A DNA stretch of 9,004 nucleotides, from NCBI GenBank assembly GCA_005789375.1, contig SXXZ01000035.1, positions 1 through 9,004 on the forward strand. Reading direction: 5' to 3'. Below the pieces are notes generated by a model. It saw nothing but the letters and a program-made list of their open reading frames with translations. It was not told the origin of the DNA and ran no database searches. Each line of letters opens with the position of its first letter. Within the stretch, counting starts at the first letter, position 1. The DNA comes from Verrucomicrobiales bacterium (lineage in GTDB: Bacteria; Verrucomicrobiota; Verrucomicrobiae; Limisphaerales; UBA9464). This document shows, in pieces, positions 1-6,800 of this stretch. Both the position numbers and the translations under genes were made by a program.

Positions 1-470
1 AACTCGCTCAGCAGGGCATCAGCCACCAGATCATCGCTGACTCGGCCGCCGGATTTCTCATGAGCCGGGGCGAGATCGAACTGGTGATCGTGGGCAGCGA
101 CCGGGTGTTGGGGAAGACAGGTGAGGTCGCCAACAAGATCGGCACCTACACCAAGGCCGTGTTGGCACACCGCCATGGCATTCCTTTCTACGTGGCCATC
201 CCGCTCTCCACCATCGACTGGGAGCTGGGTTCTGGGCTGGAGATTCCGATCGAAGACCGATCGGGCGATGAAGTCCTGGGAGCATGGGGAGTGCTTCCTG
301 GTAAGGGCGGTAAGCCTGGCAAACGGGCCTATGTGCGGATTGCCAACCCCACCAGCACGGCCCGCAACCCCGGCTTCGACGTCACGCCCCCAGAGTTGAT
401 CACCGGGATTATTACTCCCCACGGCATCCTGAAACCCAAGGCCTTGGGCAAGCTGCGCGGCAAGCGCTGA
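1..470 (+). CDS. mtnA: S-methyl-5-thioribose-1-phosphate isomerase (MtnA family), C-terminal part
   Basis: This is the 3' end of a gene that runs off the left edge; the frame is open from base 3 and stops with TGA at 468-470. About 155 residues remain of a family usually near 350. MtnA converts methylthioribose-1-phosphate to methylthioribulose-1-phosphate in the methionine salvage pathway, in the cytoplasm; related enzymes act on 5-deoxyribose-1-phosphate. Family motifs are visible in order: DSAAG, then VIVGSDR with the conserved Asp (bases 99-101; known in the family as the catalytic acid/base), VANKIGTY, HGIPFYVAIPLSTID, IPIEDR, NPGFDVTP and LITGIITPHGI. The catalytic Cys lies upstream of the window. 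A Gly/Lys-rich stretch between IPIEDR and NPGFDVTP makes this loop longer than in the Bacillus enzyme. The ATG at 60 is an internal Met, not the start, because homology continues upstream of it. Family assignment is firm; the exact substrate is not. Confidence 0.93.
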   Translation, partial: LAQQGISHQIIADSAAGFLMSRGEIELVIVGSDRVLGKTGEVANKIGTYTKAVLAHRHGIPFYVAIPLSTIDWELGSGLEIPIEDRSGDEVLGAWGVLPGKGGKPGKRAYVRIANPTSTARNPGFDVTPPELITGIITPHGILKPKALGKLRGKR

Positions 471-506
471 CTACCCCAAAGGGTCTGCGGGACCGAGCCG
501 AAACGA

Positions 507-541
507 GCGCTGGAGGCGAACCCCCTCTCCGCTTTCAGCGC
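507..541 (+). terminator. Hairpin after mtnA, candidate terminator
   Basis: An uninterrupted 12-bp stem (507-518 with 530-541; ten Watson-Crick pairs and two G-U) closes an 11-nt C-rich loop, beginning 36 nt after the mtnA stop. The two G-U pairs would become A-C mismatches in a minus-strand transcript, so the hairpin is better suited to the plus-strand mRNA. No T-run follows, so it is not a classical intrinsic terminator. It could act without a U-tract or protect the mRNA 3' end. Confidence 0.45.
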
Positions 542-573
542 ACAGAGCAAAACGACTCCTCCTTTAGCCCGAG

Positions 574-596
574 CCTCCCTCCCTTGCGAGGGCAGG
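574..596 (-). terminator. Hairpin after the protease gene, weak candidate terminator
   Basis: A CCCTC/GAGGG stem (577-581 with 588-592) extends by three more pairs (574-576 with 594-596) across one bulged base at 593, with a 6-nt loop. It lies about 40 nt beyond the protease stop in that gene's direction. The only T-run in that direction is four bases about 20 nt further on (548-552), so the case for intrinsic termination is weak. Confidence 0.25.
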
Positions 597-636
597 CCTG
601 ATCCCGCGGAGCACCCACCCGGCGTCCCTCGAAGGC

Positions 637-867
637 TTACGGTTTAACGAATCGGTAGAAGCTCGTGCTCGCCGTCGCCGGCAGCGCAACCTTCAGAACA
701 GTGGTCGCCCCTGTGGTGGTGAGCGGCTTCTGCACAGTGGGCACCGGCAACCACGGCCCATTGGCGGAAACGCTTTGTTCGAGAATGTACTGGGCACCAA
801 AGGGTCCTACGAAGTGCAGCTCGAAATCACCCCCAGAAGACTGAACCAACGTCAGCTTGGCCGCGCC
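637..867 (-). other. C-terminal module typical of exported verrucomicrobial proteins
   Basis: Residues 2686-2761 follow the pattern L-x-x-x-GG-F-x-L-x-F-x-GPFGAQYILEQS, then GPWLPV, then a strand pair and a final SFYRFVKP. I associate this 'LE-x-S ... W ... FYR' module with the ends of many large exported Verrucomicrobia proteins. Its position suggests a role in secretion or surface attachment, but that is inference; there is no LPXTG, PEP-CTERM-like tail or membrane segment. Confidence 0.5.
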
Positions 868-3800
868 GGCCGGAGAATCGATCACCACGATATTGAAGTC
901 TTGGGTCACCGAGACCACTCCATCGCTCACACGGACGGTCACCCGGTTCGTGCTCGGGCCTTGCACCTCGGTCGGTTTCCACGAAAGCACACCATTGGTG
1001 GCCACCTTCAGGCCGGTCGGCCCCTGCTCCAGAGTGTATCTCAAGGTCTGAACCGGCAGATCGGGGTCGGTGGCCTTCAAGGTGAAGGTCAACTGCAACC
1101 CCTCGGTGACTCGACGGGTGCCGGGGTTGGTCCACACCGGCGGCTGGTTGCGCTCAACCACGATGATGTCGAACTCCTGAGAAATATTAGCCACGCCATC
1201 GGTCACCCCGATTCGAACCCGATTGGTGCTCGGGCCCTGGGCTTCGGTCGGCGTCCAAGACACCACTCCGTTGGTCGTTACCACGAGTCCTGTAGGCCCA
1301 TTCACCAGACGATAAATTAACTTCTGTGCCGGAAGGTCGCTGTCCGTGGCTTGCACCGTGAAGGTCAGAGGCGATCCCTCGCTCACACGCCGCGTCGTAA
1401 CGAACGTCACCCACACCGGCAGTCGGTTGGACTCCAAGACGACCACGTCGAATTCCTGCGGCACCGACACCACGCCGTCGCTCACGCTCACGGTCACCCG
1501 GTTCGTGCTCGGACCTTGCGCCTCGGTCGGTTGCCAATTCATCACACCGTTGGTATCCACAGTGAGCCCTTCCGGACCACTGACCAACGTGTAGCTCAAC
1601 GTCTGAACCGGCAGATCGGCGTCGCTGGCTTTCAATGCGTAGGTCAACAGCAACCCTTCGATGACACGGCGGGTGCCGGGGTTGGTCCACACCGGCGGCT
1701 GATTGCGCTCCGCCACGATGATCACGAACTGAAGGGTGGACGATATCGCCCCGTCGCTCGCAAAAACCACTACGAGGTTGGTGCTAGGTCCTTGAGCCTC
1801 GGAAGGAATCCAAGTCACCACACCATTGGTGCTCACGGTGAGCCCCACCGGGCCCTCCACCAGACCGTAGGTGATGGGCTGGGGGATAGGATCTGGATCG
1901 GTCGCCTTGAGGTTGAAGGTGAGGCGCAACCCTTCAGTGACCCGGCGGGTTGCTACGGGAGTCCAAACCGGCGGACGGTTCAGGCTGGCGCGAATGCGGA
2001 AGCGGACTCCGGTCGACGGCAGGCGGACTCGCAAGTACCAGTCGCGGCCCAGCGAGGGCAAATCACGTCCAGCCAAGACCGTCACCCGCTCCGACAGCGT
2101 GCCGGGCTGAGTATTAGCAAAGGAGACCGGGGACAAGGGCAGCGGCTCATCCGGGCTCACGGTCATATCGGCCTCTCCGGTCAACTGATCGAGTTCAAAG
2201 GTGATCGCGGAGACATCGCCCGGGTTCCGGTAAATGAATTCCAAATCGACCGGCCCGTTGGTGGCCACGGCCTCGAACCAAATCTCATTGGTGAGCGTCT
2301 GGAAGACCGCATCCCGAAGTCGGAGTTCGGCCGAGATGGTGTAGGGAGTGGGCAGACCGTCCACGCTGGTGACCGAGAAATACCAGCGCCCGCCTGCCAA
2401 AGCCACCGGCGTCGAATTGGTCGTCACCAAGAGGTCCTCGTCGCCGGAATTGGCCTTGTCACTCTGGTACTCGAAGTTGGTCGCCGTCGGCACAGGCAAT
2501 CGGCTGCGCGAACTCAAAACCAAGTCCTCGGTCGCCCCACGGGTGCGCACCCGCAATGCAGACGTGTCGGTCGGCAGGGTGACGTAGTAGAAGTCCTCGT
2601 CGGTCCCCGGATGGCTGGCTGTGATCGATTGACCCGGCTTCAACTCTTGGATGCGGCCGCGCTGCTCGATGGCGGAGATAGTGTAGGACGTTCCTGGAAT
2701 GCCCGAGGTGTTGGTCACCGCCAAATACCACAGACCCGGAGCCAAGGGCACCGGTTGGCTGTCCAAGTGAATGACTAGAGTCTCGTTGGTGGTTCCCGGT
2801 GTAGCGGAAGCGTAGTCAAACTGGCCAACACCCGGCAGCTTGGGAGCCCGAATGGCGTATAAATCCACGTCTCCCGTCGCGCCCGACACCGTGAAGGTGA
2901 CCCCCAAGACATTGCTGGCGGGCACCTGATAGGAATAATACTCCTGCAAAATGGGAGCGGTATTGGTGACCCGAATGGCGACGCGGTTGGTCAGCGGGGT
3001 AATACGGACACCGAAGTCGGCTTGTATTGAAAACTCATTGGAGGAGGTCCCACCGGCGCCACGCACCGCCAAATAATACCGCTGCCCACGCGGGAGCAAC
3101 GGCGGAAGATTAATGTCGAGAGTACTCGCAGAGAAGCGACCTGCCGGCAGGCCGGAAACCAAGGTCATCGTGTCGGACTCCGTGGGATCTGGCAATCCAG
3201 AGGCGCTGTAGAGCATCGAGAGCAAACCACCCGAAAGGTTGATCAGGGTGTTGGTGGCCCGTTCGGCCTCCAGCGGAACATCCACCAGAAAGTAGCGAAT
3301 GTCCTCGCCCACGATGTTGGTGGTGAAAGCAATGCCATTGGTCAACCGGAAGGTCGGCGGATTGGTGGGCATGAAGGTGAAGCGCAACTGCCAGTCCAGC
3401 AGGAGTCCCGCTTCACCACCTCGAGCATCGGTCGTCTGCAGTTTCCACAACCCGGTGCCGGGCTGACCCATGAGTGGGCGCAGCGGTTCCTCCGGTTGAT
3501 AGACCAGCGGAGCGCCATCCTGATCGAGCCAAACTTGCCCAATCTCTAGACCTGAGGGGAAGTTGGTGGCGGAGGTCGGGGGCGAAGTTGCCACAAAGCC
3601 AATGGCAGTGCGTGAGGACTTGGCGACAAAGGAAGTCGTGTTGGTGACCCAGTCCGGCGTGCTGTCCACCCGCAAATTGAACCCGCCATCGACCCAGACT
3701 TGGGCATTCACCGCGGTCTTGGCGGCGGGAGATTTTCGACTGGTGAAGGCCAATCGATAAGCCTGACCGATGTTGAGGTCGAACTGACGTTCCACCGCCG

Positions 3801-6800
3801 CATTGCGGAGGTCGAGCACCTGGCCTTCTCTGCCACCGACCAAGATCGAAACCCGATTGGTCATCACGATCCATCCTTCAAGGCTGTTAGTTCCCGATGC
3901 GAAATCCCCAATGGTGACCGTCTCCCAATCATTAGAGTACAGCACCTGCGGCACAATACGACTCAAGTACGGAGGCTGAGCAAACTTGATCGGCGTGTAG
4001 ACCCCGTTGGTGCTGTCGCCGAAAATCGCATACGCCCGATTGGTGATGACAGCTCCGGAGGGGAACACACCGGCGCGGGTACTCAACATCACCGGTTTGC
4101 CCGCCTCATCCTGGAAGACGGCACTCAGCGATCCCGGACCATTGCCCCAGGGAGCCGATTGACCGATCAATAAGACCGGCCCAGTGCGCTTTTTGGCCGC
4201 ATCGTACCACCCGCCCACCACCAGACGTTCGTTGCCGGAGACCGGTTTGATCCACCCTTCCAAAGTAATCCCTGGAAGATTGCCGATTTCCCGAATGCGG
4301 GAGTCGGTGGAGATGGCTCCAGTGCCAGTGCCCGCCTGACGCATACCAAAATTCATCTGACCCGCCACGGTGGTGCCCACGCTGCTAATGGTCTGACCGG
4401 CGATAGTATCCAAACCGAAGCGGTCCATGGGCCAGAGCGCCGCCAATCCAGCACTGGCCAAATTGGTTGCCTTGGCACGACCGAAGGTTCCTTGCTCATA
4501 AATCTGGCGGATCTCCGTTTCTCGAATGGAGCGACGCCAGAGTCCGAAGTCGTCTAATTGAATGGGGCTGCCCGGCAAGTTGGCCGAACCCAAAGCGCCG
4601 AGGTGGAACGAGGTCGGAGAATTGCTGGCCGAAAGCCGGACCAACTGTTCGGCCACCACTTCACCATTGAAGTAAATGCGAGCCACACCTCCGGCGCGAT
4701 CGAGCGACATGGCCACGTGCTGGTAGTTGCTGGTGACGAGCACGCCACCCAAGCCGTTGGTGGTGGTGAGTCCGCGGTTCTCGAAGAGCAACGCGCTCGC
4801 GCCGCCGGGAGTCACCAAACGCAGGGCCAGATCGGAGACGCGGGCGTGTTCGACCCGGACACCCACCTGCACATCCGAAACCGGACGCGCATCATCGACT
4901 TGAACTGAAGTCACCGTCCGAGCGACATCAGCTAAGGAAGCCGACCCCCCTTCAATGGTGCGGGTAAACTTCGAGGACAAATTGCGCTCACCGTAGATGG
5001 CGACATCAAAGCAGAGCTCCACCCCGGACGGGTTGTGGAAAAGCACGAAGTAGGTGCCAGCCTGGAGGGCGGGAACGTCTCGCACGGAAATGCTAATAAT
5101 GCCCGGCCCGAGCAACGTCGCCACGCGGTCGTTGGCCTCCAAATTGTCGGGGTCGGGGAACGCTTCGCGGCGAATGTACACCTCGAGCGGGAGGTTGGCG
5201 GGGACCATGTTGGTCACCTCAATAATAAGTCGACTGGCATCTGGAGGCACGATGCGCAGACGGAAATCGTAGCCCCGCGGCGGGACACAGACGTTCTCGA
5301 AGACACGCTCTTCGAAGGCGGGCAGCAGCTGCGGCTGCACCTGAAGCTGCACGGAGTTGAGAGTGCCAGAATTGCCCAAAACGTCATCCTGCAAGAGGTA
5401 ATTCCACGAACCCATGCTGCCCAAACCCGCGAAGTCGAGGAGAGTGGTACTGGGGCCGTCGGACGGCTGACCGCCAGGGAAGCGCAAACCTGGGATGTCA
5501 TCGTAAAGTCCCATGACCGGACCGGATGCCTGGGTCAATCCTGTGCCGTAATCACGAATCGACCGGCGATTGTTGATGGTCACCCCGTACCCTGCGTGGA
5601 GGAGGGTGCCTTGGAGGTCAAAGAAGTTGTCGTGCCCGAGGGACTGAATGAAGGTCACGTTGCGAGTAATCCCGGAGGGACCCGTGCCGAAATAGCGGAC
5701 CACGCCCGGCGCATCCGGGCTGCCGTCGGGAATGGAGCGCCCGCCGCCAATGGGGGTCATGAGCAGGCTGTAGCCATTGGCTCCCTGGAGGTGGAAGGGC
5801 TGATCGCTGCTGCGAATTACCAATTCAAATTCACCGCCCTGCTGATCTTCGGCCTTCACGCCAATGTAATACACCTCGCCGTTGGCCGGGGCGTTGGTGA
5901 TCTCGATGCGCTCCTCGAACCCCTGCTGGGTGGAACGATACGCCGAGGCCAGTGCCGAGGCCTGGAGGTTGGTCAGGCCCGGATCCGTAGACATGTACAA
6001 ATCCAAGTCCGGCCCCAGAACGCGGTCACGCAAACGGATTCCCGAGCCCCCGGGTCCGCGCGGTCGGGCCAGGTTGGCGGCCGATGAAATGACAAACTCA
6101 ACGTACTGGCCGTTGGTCAATCCGGTAGCCGCCGCCGCCTCAGGATTGAAGAGGTTGGTGAAAACAAAGAAATGCCACTGTGCGATTTGCCCCACCGCGC
6201 CCCCGACCAAGGGAGACTGTGCCCCAACCCGAGAAGCCGAAACCGGGATACCATTGGTGGCCACCACAGAAACTGCGGGCGGTTGGATGGGCCCAAAACC
6301 ACCGGACGACCCGCTAACGTACTCGGCTGTGGCCACGATCGTGTCCGCCGTGGCGGCATCGGACGACAAGGCCACTACGAAGTCCTGAACGATGTTGGTG
6401 CGGTTCTGGAGATTCTGAACTTCGCGAGAGGCCAGAGCGTTGACGTTCACGCGACGGGCCACCACCTGGATGATGTACTCGCTGGCCAGCGGGGGTTCGA
6501 GCACCACGCGCTCCACATTGTTGACCGAATCGAAGATCGAATTGGTCACACCCACCTCCACGACCTCGAAGGCATTGGTGCCCACCCGACCGGTCGTGTA
6601 TCCGGCCCGAGCCATATCGTTACCGACGAACACCTCACCCGTCACGGTGTTGGACACGATGAGGTCTAAATCATTAACCAACTTGAGACCGGCGGCCGGA
6701 TTGCCCGGAGGATCGGTCCACACCAGCGTGAAGTGAAAGGCCCCGGTGGCGGACACCTCGTTGGTGGTGAGCTTCAATCGCAGTGATTGACTGGCCCCGG

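Noticed and set aside
60..62. ATG at 60 as the start of a short 136-codon gene
   Set aside because: The same frame is open to the window edge and the upstream residues (including DSAAG) belong to MtnA, so this is an internal Met.
58..285. 75-codon minus-strand frame inside mtnA
   Set aside because: It opposes a frame with clear MtnA motifs, and its Arg/Pro/Ser-rich product looks like a complement artefact.
637..720. C-terminal sorting signal (LPXTG, PEP-CTERM-like or membrane anchor)
   Set aside because: The C-terminus has no such motif, hydrophobic segment or basic tail; only the FYR-type module is present.
874..1980. Regular DNA repeats that could suggest a CRISPR or satellite array
   Set aside because: The period is about 276 bases, in frame, and encodes conserved Ig-like units, so it is a protein repeat.
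1351..2778. 475-codon open frame on the plus strand
   Set aside because: It lies wholly antisense to the protease. The translation is rich in Arg, His and Gln without domain structure and mirrors the Ig and PPC repeats, as expected for a shadow frame in G+C-rich DNA.
5035..6087. 350-codon open frame on the plus strand
   Set aside because: It is antisense to the PPC-like and P-domain region and has low-complexity shadow composition with no motif.
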